A stretch of DNA of 51,473 nucleotides. It comes from Cyclobacteriaceae bacterium (GTDB taxonomy: Bacteria > Bacteroidota > Bacteroidia > Cytophagales > Cyclobacteriaceae). The stretch is taken from NCBI GenBank assembly GCA_016787605.1, contig JAEUUE010000002.1, positions 1-51,473 on the forward strand, given 5' to 3'. Position numbers and translations under genes: made by a program. Position 1 is the stretch's first letter, and the number at the start of each line of letters is the position of its first letter. The notes under the pieces are model-generated. The model made no database searches. It saw only the letters and a program-made list of their open reading frames with translations, and was not told the DNA's origin. Shown piece by piece: positions 37,719 through 45,574 of the stretch.

Positions 37719-38668
37719 AAAAGTTCACCTCCATATCCGACGTTGCCGACCTGGACACCCTCGTGTCCTCTGCCCTGCGCTACAAAGCGAATCCTTTCGC
37801 CGACAAGACTTTGGGCAGCGGAAAGCGAATCGGTTTGCTCTTCTTTAACCCCAGCATGCGTACACGGCTCAGCACGCAGGTGGCGGCCGCCAACCTCGGC
37901 ATGGAAGCCCTTGTATTCAATGTGGGCCAGGAGGGCTGGACGCTGGAATTTGGTGAAGACACGATCATGAACGGCACTACCGTGGAGCACGTGCGGGATG
38001 CTGCACCGATTCTCGGGACCTACTTCGACTTCCTCGGCATCCGTACCTTCCCTTCGCTCAAAAACCGGGAAGAGGACTACAGCGAGCAATACCTCAACCA
38101 GTTTATCCGCTATGCCGGCATCCCCGTGGTTAGCCTGGAAAGCGCGACCCTTCACCCGCTCCAGAGCCTGGCCGACATCATCACGCTGACCGAACTGATG
38201 CCCGCCGGCCGGAAACCGAAAGTCGTGCTCACCTGGGCACCGCACGTCAAGGCTTTGCCGCAGTGCGTGGCCAACAGCTTCGCCCAATGGGTGACCGCCT
38301 GGGGCAAAGCCGAACTGGTGGTGGCCCATCCGCAGGGAATTACCCTCGACAGCGCCTTTACCCGGGGTGCCTCGGTCACCCACCAGCAGGACGAAGCCCT
38401 GGCGGGTGCTGACTTCGTTTACGTCAAGAACTGGAGTTCCTTTTCCGACTATGGAAAAATTCCTGACGCGCACCCGGGGTGGATGCTGACACCGGCTAAA
38501 TTGGAGCGCACCAACCGGGCCAAAGTCATGCACTGCCTCCCCGTCCGGCGCAATGTGGAGTTGTCGTCTGCGGTCCTCGACAGCCCCGCGAGCGTGGTGA
38601 CCCGCCAGGCAGGCAACCGGGTGTGGGCGGCCCAGGCGGTACTGGCGGAATTATTGAAGAACAGTTGA
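37715..38668 (+). CDS. argF': N-acylornithine carbamoyltransferase, probably N-succinyl type
   Basis: A 317-residue transcarbamylase. The carbamoyl-phosphate motif is FFNPSMRTRLSTQ, and the HPLQSLAD and MHCLPVRRN blocks are conserved. The sequence is of the Bacteroidota type closest in memory to Bacteroides fragilis ArgF', which acts on N-succinyl-L-ornithine and not on ornithine. In that enzyme Pro90 decides for succinyl, while the N-acetyl enzyme of Xanthomonas has Glu92; here the equivalent residue is V90 (MNGTTVEH). Published mutants of the N-acetyl enzyme with a small or hydrophobic residue there gain succinyl activity, so succinylornithine is the likely substrate. Confidence 0.9.
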   Translation: MKKFTSISDVADLDTLVSSALRYKANPFADKTLGSGKRIGLLFFNPSMRTRLSTQVAAANLGMEALVFNVGQEGWTLEFGEDTIMNGTTVEHVRDAAPILGTYFDFLGIRTFPSLKNREEDYSEQYLNQFIRYAGIPVVSLESATLHPLQSLADIITLTELMPAGRKPKVVLTWAPHVKALPQCVANSFAQWVTAWGKAELVVAHPQGITLDSAFTRGASVTHQQDEALAGADFVYVKNWSSFSDYGKIPDAHPGWMLTPAKLERTNRAKVMHCLPVRRNVELSSAVLDSPASVVTRQAGNRVWAAQAVLAELLKNS

Positions 38669-38680
38669 TCCTAAGGCGAT

Positions 38681-39469
38681 ATGAACAAACTCTATGTAAC
38701 CAAGATCGGCGGCAACGTGCTGGATGACGATGAGGCGCTGAACCGATTTCTCAAGGACTTCGCCTCCATCCAGGCGCCCAAGATCCTCATTCACGGCGGC
38801 GGGGCGATGGCCACCAAGATTGGCAACCGGCTCGGCATCGAATCCAAGTACGTCAACGGACGTCGCATCACCGACCGCGAGACGCTCGACCTGGTGACCA
38901 TGGTCTACGGCGGGCTGATCAACAAGCAGATCGTAGCCCACCTCCAGCAGTGGGGCTGCAACGCGCTCGGCGTCACCGGGGCCGACGGCAACATGATTAA
39001 AGCGGTGAAACGCCCCGTGAGGGACATCGACTTCGGCTTTGTCGGCGACATCACCCCCGACAGCGTTAACTCGACATTGCTGTACTTCCTCCTCAAGCAA
39101 AATGTGGTGCCCGTCTTCGCGCCGCTCACCTACGCCGACGGCATGATGCTCAACACCAACGCCGATACCATCGCCTCGGTGCTGGCCATCTCGCTCAGCA
39201 AGCACTTTGACGTGCGGCTGATCTTCTGTTTTGAAAAGAAAGGCGTGCTGAGCAACGTGAACGACGAAAATGCCGTCATCCGCAATCTCAATGAAGCGGA
39301 GTACAAGCGCCTGATGAGCGAAGGCGTATTCTCCGACGGCATCCTGCCGAAGCTGGAGAACGCTTTTTCGGCCATCCGGTCGGGCGTGAAGGAAGTGCTG
39401 ATCGGACAGGCTTCTGACCTGATCAAAAACACGCGCGTGGATACGGAAGGAACCCTGATTACCCTCTAG
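38681..39469 (+). CDS. argB: N-acylglutamate kinase
   Basis: A 262-residue amino-acid kinase that phosphorylates N-acylglutamate. The N-terminal KIGGNVLDD and ILIHGGGAMATKIGNRLGIES fit the nucleotide and substrate loops, and LGVTGADGNMIKA the family's middle block. It lacks the N-terminal helix typical of arginine-inhibited ArgB, so feedback inhibition may be absent or act elsewhere; this is inference. It starts 12 nt after argF'. Confidence 0.93.
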   Translation: MNKLYVTKIGGNVLDDDEALNRFLKDFASIQAPKILIHGGGAMATKIGNRLGIESKYVNGRRITDRETLDLVTMVYGGLINKQIVAHLQQWGCNALGVTGADGNMIKAVKRPVRDIDFGFVGDITPDSVNSTLLYFLLKQNVVPVFAPLTYADGMMLNTNADTIASVLAISLSKHFDVRLIFCFEKKGVLSNVNDENAVIRNLNEAEYKRLMSEGVFSDGILPKLENAFSAIRSGVKEVLIGQASDLIKNTRVDTEGTLITL

Positions 39470-39477
39470 CACCCACC

Positions 39478-40551
39478 ATGACGACCGCGGATCAACTTGT
39501 CTCGGATGCCGTTGCCCTCCTTCAGCAACTCATCGCCACGCCGTCATTCAGCCGCGAAGAGGACAAGACCGCGGCCATACTTGAGGCTTTTCTCCAATCC
39601 CACGGCGCGATACCTAAACGCAAGGGAAACAACGTGTGGGCGGTGGGTAAGTCCTATGATCCCTCCAAGCCTACGCTCCTGCTCAACTCCCATCACGACA
39701 CGGTGAAGCCCAACCCCGGCTACACCCGCGACCCTTTCCAGCCGGCCATTGAGGGTGGCAAACTGTTTGGCCTGGGTAGTAATGATGCCGGCGGAGCCGC
39801 CGTTGCGCTGACGGCCGCCTTCCTGCAGCTGCACGACCGACCTGATCTTTCGCATAACCTGGTGCTGGCCATCACCGCCGAGGAAGAGATCTCCGGAGCG
39901 AACGGGATCGAAAGCCTCTGGCACGATCTCCCGAGAATCGACTGCGCCATCGTCGGTGAGCCCACGCAAATGGATGTGGCTGTCTCCGAAAAAGGACTGA
40001 TGGTCCTGGACTGTGTAGCCACCGGGAAGGCTGGCCACGCAGCACGGGAAGAAGGTGAAAACGCCATTTATAAAGCCCTCGCCGACATCGAGTGGTTTCG
40101 CACCTATGTGTTTCCAACAACGTCTTCCACCCTCGGGCCCGTCAAGATGTCGGTGACGGTAATACAGGCCGGGCAGGCGCACAACCAGGTGCCTGCCGAA
40201 TGCCGCTTCACCGTGGATGTGAGAGTCACCGACGCCTATACCTTGGAAGAGGTGCTTTCAACCATCCGTCAGCATGTCGCCTCCCAGGTCACCCCGCGGT
40301 CGCTTCGTATGCGGCCCTCGGGGATTCCCGACAACCACCCGCTGGTGGTCGCCGCCAGGGCAAGGGGCAAGAAATGCTACGGGTCTCCGACTACCTCCGA
40401 CCGCGCCCTGATCCCCGTGCCCTCCGTCAAAATGGGACCCGGCGACTCCGGGAGGTCGCATAGTGCGGATGAGTATATCTTCGTGGAGGAGATTGCTGAT
40501 GGGATCAGGGGGTACCTGGAACTCATCCAGGCGCTGGGAGCTAGGCGCTAG
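39478..40551 (+). CDS. argE: ArgE-type M20 deacylase (N-acylornithine or N-acylcitrulline)
   Basis: A 357-residue di-zinc M20 peptidase. Metal-site residues: H72 or H73 with D74 (LLNSHHDTVKP), D103 (LGSNDAGGA) and the general-base pair E136/E137 (ITAEEEISG). In an operon with an N-acylornithine transcarbamylase it should release the acyl group from N-acylcitrulline to give citrulline for ArgG. No signal peptide. It starts 8 nt after argB. The last residues (ALGARR) are written by a period-7 array that continues beyond the stop. Confidence 0.9.
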   Translation: MTTADQLVSDAVALLQQLIATPSFSREEDKTAAILEAFLQSHGAIPKRKGNNVWAVGKSYDPSKPTLLLNSHHDTVKPNPGYTRDPFQPAIEGGKLFGLGSNDAGGAAVALTAAFLQLHDRPDLSHNLVLAITAEEEISGANGIESLWHDLPRIDCAIVGEPTQMDVAVSEKGLMVLDCVATGKAGHAAREEGENAIYKALADIEWFRTYVFPTTSSTLGPVKMSVTVIQAGQAHNQVPAECRFTVDVRVTDAYTLEEVLSTIRQHVASQVTPRSLRMRPSGIPDNHPLVVAARARGKKCYGSPTTSDRALIPVPSVKMGPGDSGRSHSADEYIFVEEIADGIRGYLELIQALGARR

Positions 40552-40593
40552 GCACTGGGCGCTAGGAACTCGGTGCTTGGTACTCGGAACTCG
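40531..40593. repeat. period-7 array at the 3' end of argE (nine units)
   Basis: Heptads gcgctgg, gagctag, gcgctag, gcactgg, gcgctag, gaactcg, gtgcttg, gtactcg, gaactcg (consensus GnnCTnG). The first three units encode the C-terminal residues and stop of ArgE. Confidence 0.8.
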
Positions 40594-40646
40594 CGCTCAG
40601 AAATCAGTTCTTTATCAATCATGTAAATTGCATAAGGCCAATAGAC

Positions 40647-40695
40647 CAGGAACTCAATACCAAGCAACCAGTACCCAGAACCCAGCACCCACCCC
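40647..40695. repeat. period-7 array before argH, inverted relative to the previous one
   Basis: Heptads caggaac, tcaatac, caagcaa, ccagtac, ccagaac, ccagcac, ccacccc. The consensus CCAGnAC is the reverse complement of the GTnCTnG form in 40531-40593, so the two arrays can pair across a 53-nt loop. Confidence 0.7.
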
Positions 40696-40707
40696 TAGCC
40701 CCGCACC

Positions 40708-42039
40708 ATGAAACTGTGGACCAAATCCTCCGACGCCCTTGCCGAAGTCTCCGCGTTTACCACCGGCGACGACCTCACGTGGGACCGTTACCTTGCCCGC
40801 TATGATGTGCTGGGCTCCCTGGCCCACATCCGCATGCTGGCCTCCATCGGCTTGCTCACCCAGGACGAGCACCAGGCGCTCTCCGCGGAATTGAAGAAGA
40901 TCCACGGCGAGATCATGAACGGGAAGTTTGTCCTGGAAGCCGGTGTGGAAGACGTGCACTCACAGGTTGAACTGCTCCTCACCCGTACCCTGGGCGATGC
41001 CGGAAAGAAAATTCACAGCGGCCGTTCGCGCAACGACCAGGTCCTGCTCGATACCAAGTTGTTTCTACGGCAAGAGTTGGAAGAACTCCTGACGGATATC
41101 AAAGCACTGTTCGACCTGCTCCTGGCCCAAAGCGAAAAACACAAGAACGCGCTGCTGCCCGGGTACACCCACCTGCAACTGGCAATGCCCTCGTCGTTCG
41201 GGTTGTGGTTTGCGGCCTACGCCGAAAGCCTTGTTGATGACGTCATCACGTTACAGGCGGCGTATCGGGTTGTGAACAAGAATCCCCTTGGCAGCGGCGC
41301 GGGTTACGGGTCGTCGTTCCCGCTCAACCGCCGGATGACCACGGAACTTCTCGGTTTTGAAGACCTGAACTACAATGTAGTCTACGCCCAGATGGGACGG
41401 GGCAAAACAGAGAAGATCGTGGCCGCTGCCCTGGGCAACGTGGCCGGCACGCTGTCGAAACTGGCCATGGACGCCTGCCTTTACCTCAACCAGAATTTCG
41501 GGTTTATCAGTTTCCCAGATGAGCTGACCACGGGGTCGAGCATCATGCCCCACAAGAAGAACCCCGATGTATTTGAGATCATCCGCGGCCGCTGCAACAC
41601 CATCCAGGCCATCGCGGGCGACATCACCCTGTTGACGGCCAACCTGCCGTCGGGATACCATCGTGAACTGCAGCTCCTCAAGGAGAAACTCTTCCCGGCG
41701 TTCCGCTCGCTACGCGATTGCCTCGCCATGACCGGCCTGATGCTGTCCCGGATGACGGTTAAAGAAAATCTCCTTCAAGAAGAGAAGTACAAATACCTCT
41801 TCAGCGTGGAGGAAGTGAACAAGCTGGTGTTGCAAGGTGTGCCCTTCCGTGATGCCTACCGAAAGGTCGGGCAGGACATTGAGCAGGGTAAATTTTCGCC
41901 CGCGCGCACCGTGGAGCACACCCACGAAGGCAGCATCGGCAACCTGTGCAACGACGACATTGCCCGGATGATGGACAAGGAACTGAAGACCTTTCCCCTT
42001 GCCAAAACACAAGAAGCCCTGAAGCGGCTACTCCACTAG
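40708..42039 (+). CDS. argH: argininosuccinate lyase
   Basis: A 443-residue lyase of the fumarase/aspartase superfamily that splits argininosuccinate into arginine and fumarate. The signature GSSIMPHKKNPD is present with the active-site Ser near 277-278, and HSGRSRNDQV and GYTHLQLAMP are intact. Length is normal for the family. Last biosynthetic gene of the operon. It follows a 156-nt spacer made up largely of repeats, so an internal promoter cannot be ruled out. Confidence 0.96.
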   Translation: MKLWTKSSDALAEVSAFTTGDDLTWDRYLARYDVLGSLAHIRMLASIGLLTQDEHQALSAELKKIHGEIMNGKFVLEAGVEDVHSQVELLLTRTLGDAGKKIHSGRSRNDQVLLDTKLFLRQELEELLTDIKALFDLLLAQSEKHKNALLPGYTHLQLAMPSSFGLWFAAYAESLVDDVITLQAAYRVVNKNPLGSGAGYGSSFPLNRRMTTELLGFEDLNYNVVYAQMGRGKTEKIVAAALGNVAGTLSKLAMDACLYLNQNFGFISFPDELTTGSSIMPHKKNPDVFEIIRGRCNTIQAIAGDITLLTANLPSGYHRELQLLKEKLFPAFRSLRDCLAMTGLMLSRMTVKENLLQEEKYKYLFSVEEVNKLVLQGVPFRDAYRKVGQDIEQGKFSPARTVEHTHEGSIGNLCNDDIARMMDKELKTFPLAKTQEALKRLLH

Positions 42040-42062
42040 CATTCACTAAAACCTGAACCCCT

Positions 42063-42980
42063 ATGCGCTTCCTGGTTTTACTCCTTCTCCTTGTTGCCGC
42101 GGCCTGCGGCGGACCCCGGTCCGACGAAAAACCCCAATCCGCCCCGGAGCCCGAGGCCCTGTCGTTTTCGGGACAATCCTTGTTTGCCCGCACGCCTGAC
42201 TCATTGGCCGCGGCCAAGAGCGACAGCTTGATCTCGGCCATCCGTTCAAAGGCGGACCTTACGGAAGAAGATTACATTTCTATCGGACGTTCCCTTGCAG
42301 GCATTGGGCAATTCCGGAAGGCGGTGGAAAACTATGCTGAAGGGCTGTCAAAGTTTCCCGATTCCTACAAACTGCTTCGCCATCGGGGCCACCGGTATAT
42401 CAACCTCCGGCAACTGGAGCCGGCGATCGCTGATCTGACACGGGCTGAACAGCTCATCGCCAGCGAGCCGCCGGTCTACGAAACCGACGCTGCGGGTAAG
42501 CCCGGGGCCTCCTACCAGCACCAGATCTGGTATCACATCGGAGTTTATCACTTCCTCAAACGGGATTACACCAAAGCGGCAGAAGCCTTTGAAAAGAGTT
42601 TCGCCACCGCCTACACCGGAGGGGATATGGCAGGCGCCAGCGACTGGCTGTACAACTGCTACATGCGGGCCGGCAACAAGGACAAAGCCGCCACGGTGGC
42701 CAGGCCTTTCACGACCGACTACGACATTGAGAACAAGGATTATCCTTACTTCCGGAGGCTGTTGCTTTTCAACAACCAGATCAAGCCCACCGACCTCGTG
42801 GACGAAAACAAACCCATCGGTGAGATGTCGCTCTATGACGTCACCAAACTTTATGGGCTGGCCAATTATTACCTCTACCAGGGCGACACCACCCATGCCC
42901 GTACACTGTACAACAAGATTCTTGAGTCGTCGGAGTGGGCGGGATTTGCCTACGCCTCGGCCGAATTGGATGCCCCATAG
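42063..42980 (+). CDS. TPR-containing lipoprotein
   Basis: A 305-residue protein with a lipoprotein signal (FLVLLLLLVAAAC, lipid-carrying C15). Helical repeats in the middle resemble TPRs (AGIGQFRKAVENYAEGLSKFP and LKRDYTKAAEAFEKSFATAY). No enzymatic motif is seen; a scaffold role in the envelope is likely. It starts 23 nt after argH and 6 nt before the Ste24 gene, so it may be read from the arginine operon although its function looks unrelated. Confidence 0.8.
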   Translation: MRFLVLLLLLVAAACGGPRSDEKPQSAPEPEALSFSGQSLFARTPDSLAAAKSDSLISAIRSKADLTEEDYISIGRSLAGIGQFRKAVENYAEGLSKFPDSYKLLRHRGHRYINLRQLEPAIADLTRAEQLIASEPPVYETDAAGKPGASYQHQIWYHIGVYHFLKRDYTKAAEAFEKSFATAYTGGDMAGASDWLYNCYMRAGNKDKAATVARPFTTDYDIENKDYPYFRRLLLFNNQIKPTDLVDENKPIGEMSLYDVTKLYGLANYYLYQGDTTHARTLYNKILESSEWAGFAYASAELDAP

Positions 42981-42986
42981 TCCTTC

Positions 42987-44222
42987 ATGACCTCCATCCA
43001 GCTCCTCTATTTGCTGGTCGGCATCACCTTGGCCGGCTACCTGTTCAACACCTTTCTTGAATGGCTGAATCTCCGCGCCCAGCGCCGCGACATCCCCGAC
43101 GATGTCGCCGCTTTCTACGACCGTGAGAAGTACCTCAAGTCGCTCGATTACCACCGTGATCAGACACGCTTCGAGTTCCTTACCTCCGGCCTCGGAGTAG
43201 TGGTCTCGCTGGCACTGCTGACCACCGGGGCCTTCGGGTACCTGGACGAACTCCTGCGGCAAATCATCAGCGGCGCCATCCCCCTGGCTCTTTGCTTCTT
43301 TGGCATTGTGGGCCTGGCTTCGGACCTCCTCACCCTTCCCTTCCAGTGGTATGCGGTGTTTGTCCTCGAGGAACGTTATGGTTTCAACAAGACTACGCCG
43401 CGCACCTTCGTGCTGGACAAGCTCAAGGGATACGTCCTGGGAGCGGTCATCGGCGGGGTTTTGATGGCCGCGCTCATTTCTCTCATGGAGCGGATCGGTC
43501 CCGGCTTCTGGATCTGGTTCGGCGTGATCGCCGCCGGCTTTATCCTCTTCATGAACATGTTCTATACCACGCTCATCCTCCCCCTGTTCAACCGCCTCAC
43601 TCCCCTTCCCGACGGAGAACTTAAGTCGGCCATTGAAACCTTCGCTCAAAAGGTGGGTTTTCCGCTGGACAACATTTTCGTCATGGATGGCTCAAAGCGT
43701 TCCAAAAAGGCCAACGCCTTTTTCTCCGGCATTGGCCGCAAGAAGAAGATCGTTCTCTATGATACCTTGATCAACAACCACACCACCGAAGAGTTGGTGG
43801 CTGTACTGGCCCACGAGGTCGGCCACTTCAAGAAGAAGCACATCGTTTTCGGGTACGTACTGAGCCTGGTGCAGGTATTCTTTACGCTCTTCCTGCTCTC
43901 GAAGATGGCGTTCAGCCCGGAGTTATCGCTTGCGTTGGGCGGAGGGCAGCACGCTTTTCACCTGAACCTGGTGGCGTTCGGGATTCTCTTCTCGCCCATC
44001 AGCGGCGTTACGGGGCTGCTGATGAGTCTCTACAGCCGGAAGAACGAATACGAAGCCGATGCCTTCGCCCGCGAAACTTACAGCGGGCCCGCGCTGGCCA
44101 CTGCCCTGAAGAAACTTTCGGTCGACACCCTCAGCAACCTGTATCCCCACCCGGTCTACGTATTCTTTCATTACTCGCACCCGCCGCTTCTCAGCCGACT
44201 GGGGGCGCTCAAGAATCCATGA
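42987..44222 (+). CDS. M48 family (Ste24-type) membrane metalloprotease
   Basis: A 411-residue membrane protease resembling Ste24/CAAX prenyl protease 1. The zinc motif HEVGH is H276-E277-x-x-H280, with the third ligand in NEYEADAFA (about E356). N-terminal M48_N region with several membrane helices (about 1-25, 60-95, 105-130, 150-195). Bacterial members take part in membrane protein quality control; the prenyl-protein substrate of eukaryotes is absent. It starts 6 nt after the lipoprotein gene and converges on the porin gene with one base between. Confidence 0.91.
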   Translation: MTSIQLLYLLVGITLAGYLFNTFLEWLNLRAQRRDIPDDVAAFYDREKYLKSLDYHRDQTRFEFLTSGLGVVVSLALLTTGAFGYLDELLRQIISGAIPLALCFFGIVGLASDLLTLPFQWYAVFVLEERYGFNKTTPRTFVLDKLKGYVLGAVIGGVLMAALISLMERIGPGFWIWFGVIAAGFILFMNMFYTTLILPLFNRLTPLPDGELKSAIETFAQKVGFPLDNIFVMDGSKRSKKANAFFSGIGRKKKIVLYDTLINNHTTEELVAVLAHEVGHFKKKHIVFGYVLSLVQVFFTLFLLSKMAFSPELSLALGGGQHAFHLNLVAFGILFSPISGVTGLLMSLYSRKNEYEADAFARETYSGPALATALKKLSVDTLSNLYPHPVYVFFHYSHPPLLSRLGALKNP

Positions 44223-44223
44223 G

Positions 44224-45444
44224 TCAGATTCCCAACTCAAACTGGAATGTTCCTGAATAGTACCCCGGCAGCCGCACGTTGGTTTTCATGTCGGTGGGAA
44301 CGAGGTACTGCAGACTGCCCTGGAGTTTCACGCGGTGTCCGCGGAGGTATTTGGTGACGCCCAGTTCAAACTGTTCGAGCTCGTTCACCTTATACGAAGG
44401 GAACGACGGGTTATTGTAGAGAGCCTCGTTGGGCCGGGTCTGCGCATACCGGCCGGCGATCTCAAAATTGTTCTTGAAGAGATAGCTCATCTGGGTGAGG
44501 AATCCCTGCCCCACGGCGACCGCCCGGTCTTTCGACGCATCCGAATTTACCGTAATGGGATTGGAGGTGCTTCGGTTCATCCACTCCGTGTACCAGGCCC
44601 AGCCATTGTATTTCCACAACATATCGACCTCCATGCTCACCAGGCTGCGCATTTCATAGATGTCGTTTCCGGTCTGACCTGCCTGGCGCTCGGCCCGGTC
44701 GTTGTAGTGGTAGGTGCCAGAAAGAACCATCTTGGGAGAAGGTTCGCGCTCGAGGTCCCCCTCGAAGTCGTCCCCGTTGTTGGTGAAATGCCCGAACGGA
44801 AGAAGTTCCACACGGCCTGTATAGGCCAGTCCGCCCAACGAAATGATCGCGTTGCGTCCCTCACCTGAAGTCAACGCTCCCTTCAGATTAAAGTGACTCC
44901 CCGTGTACGTCCCAAAAAATCCAAAGTCGCGGTCAATATTAAACGCCGCATTGACGATCGCGCGGTCGGTAAATTGCTGGTCACCGGAAGAAATGACGCG
45001 CTGCCGGTTGCCCGGGAGTTTGGTCTGTCCGAATCCCAGCCGGAGCTTGGGCTTGACTTGATAATAGATCACCGCATCACGAACCACGTTGGGGCTCGTG
45101 TTGACCGTGGAGTTGTCCGGTCCGCGCCAATCCATATCGCCGCGGGAAAACGACAACTGGATGTAGTAGGTCAGTCGCGGGTCGATGACAAAACCGGTGA
45201 ACTTCATCCGCAGGCGGCGCACGCGGAACTCATAGCTCTGCGCCGACCAGTCGCCTTCGTCAATCGTGTTGAAGGACGCGCGGTTCTGGATACGAAACTG
45301 GAAGTTGAGCGAAAAACTGCTGTCGTTGGCGACCAGGCCGACGCCTCTTCCCTTCCGTTGATAGGCGGTGACGCCGAATTTCTTGTCCTGACCTACGGCT
45401 ACCGCAAGCGGCAGGCAGACCAGGAGGATGAGCAAGTGTTTCAT
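44224..45444 (-). CDS. phosphate-selective porin O/P family protein
   Basis: A 406-residue outer-membrane barrel with a signal peptide (MKHLLILLVCLPLAVAVGQ). The motif SYEFRVRRLRMKFTGFVIDPRLTYYIQLSF and the end ...GYYSGTFQFELGI (terminal strand) are typical of the porin O/P family; quoted pieces are partial. I start at the ATG at 45444, because the longer frame adds 10 residues before the signal peptide. No Pho-box-like sequence is visible, so phosphate selectivity is a family name only. A promoter-like CATTTTTG (one mismatch) precedes it on the minus strand. Confidence 0.85.
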   Translation of the reverse strand: MKHLLILLVCLPLAVAVGQDKKFGVTAYQRKGRGVGLVANDSSFSLNFQFRIQNRASFNTIDEGDWSAQSYEFRVRRLRMKFTGFVIDPRLTYYIQLSFSRGDMDWRGPDNSTVNTSPNVVRDAVIYYQVKPKLRLGFGQTKLPGNRQRVISSGDQQFTDRAIVNAAFNIDRDFGFFGTYTGSHFNLKGALTSGEGRNAIISLGGLAYTGRVELLPFGHFTNNGDDFEGDLEREPSPKMVLSGTYHYNDRAERQAGQTGNDIYEMRSLVSMEVDMLWKYNGWAWYTEWMNRSTSNPITVNSDASKDRAVAVGQGFLTQMSYLFKNNFEIAGRYAQTRPNEALYNNPSFPSYKVNELEQFELGVTKYLRGHRVKLQGSLQYLVPTDMKTNVRLPGYYSGTFQFELGI

Positions 45445-45574
45445 GGGGGTGGATTGGCGGCTGCAAAAATGCAACCTCTTAACATTAGGTTAACGATTTC
45501 GAAACAAGCATAACAATTTCTTAATACGGCTGACCAATGTCATCCCGGCGCGATTTTTTCAGGCACTGTAGCCG

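Noticed and set aside
42348-43649. 433-codon frame antisense to the lipoprotein and Ste24 genes
   Set aside because: Spans two well-supported plus-strand genes and has no recognisable domain.
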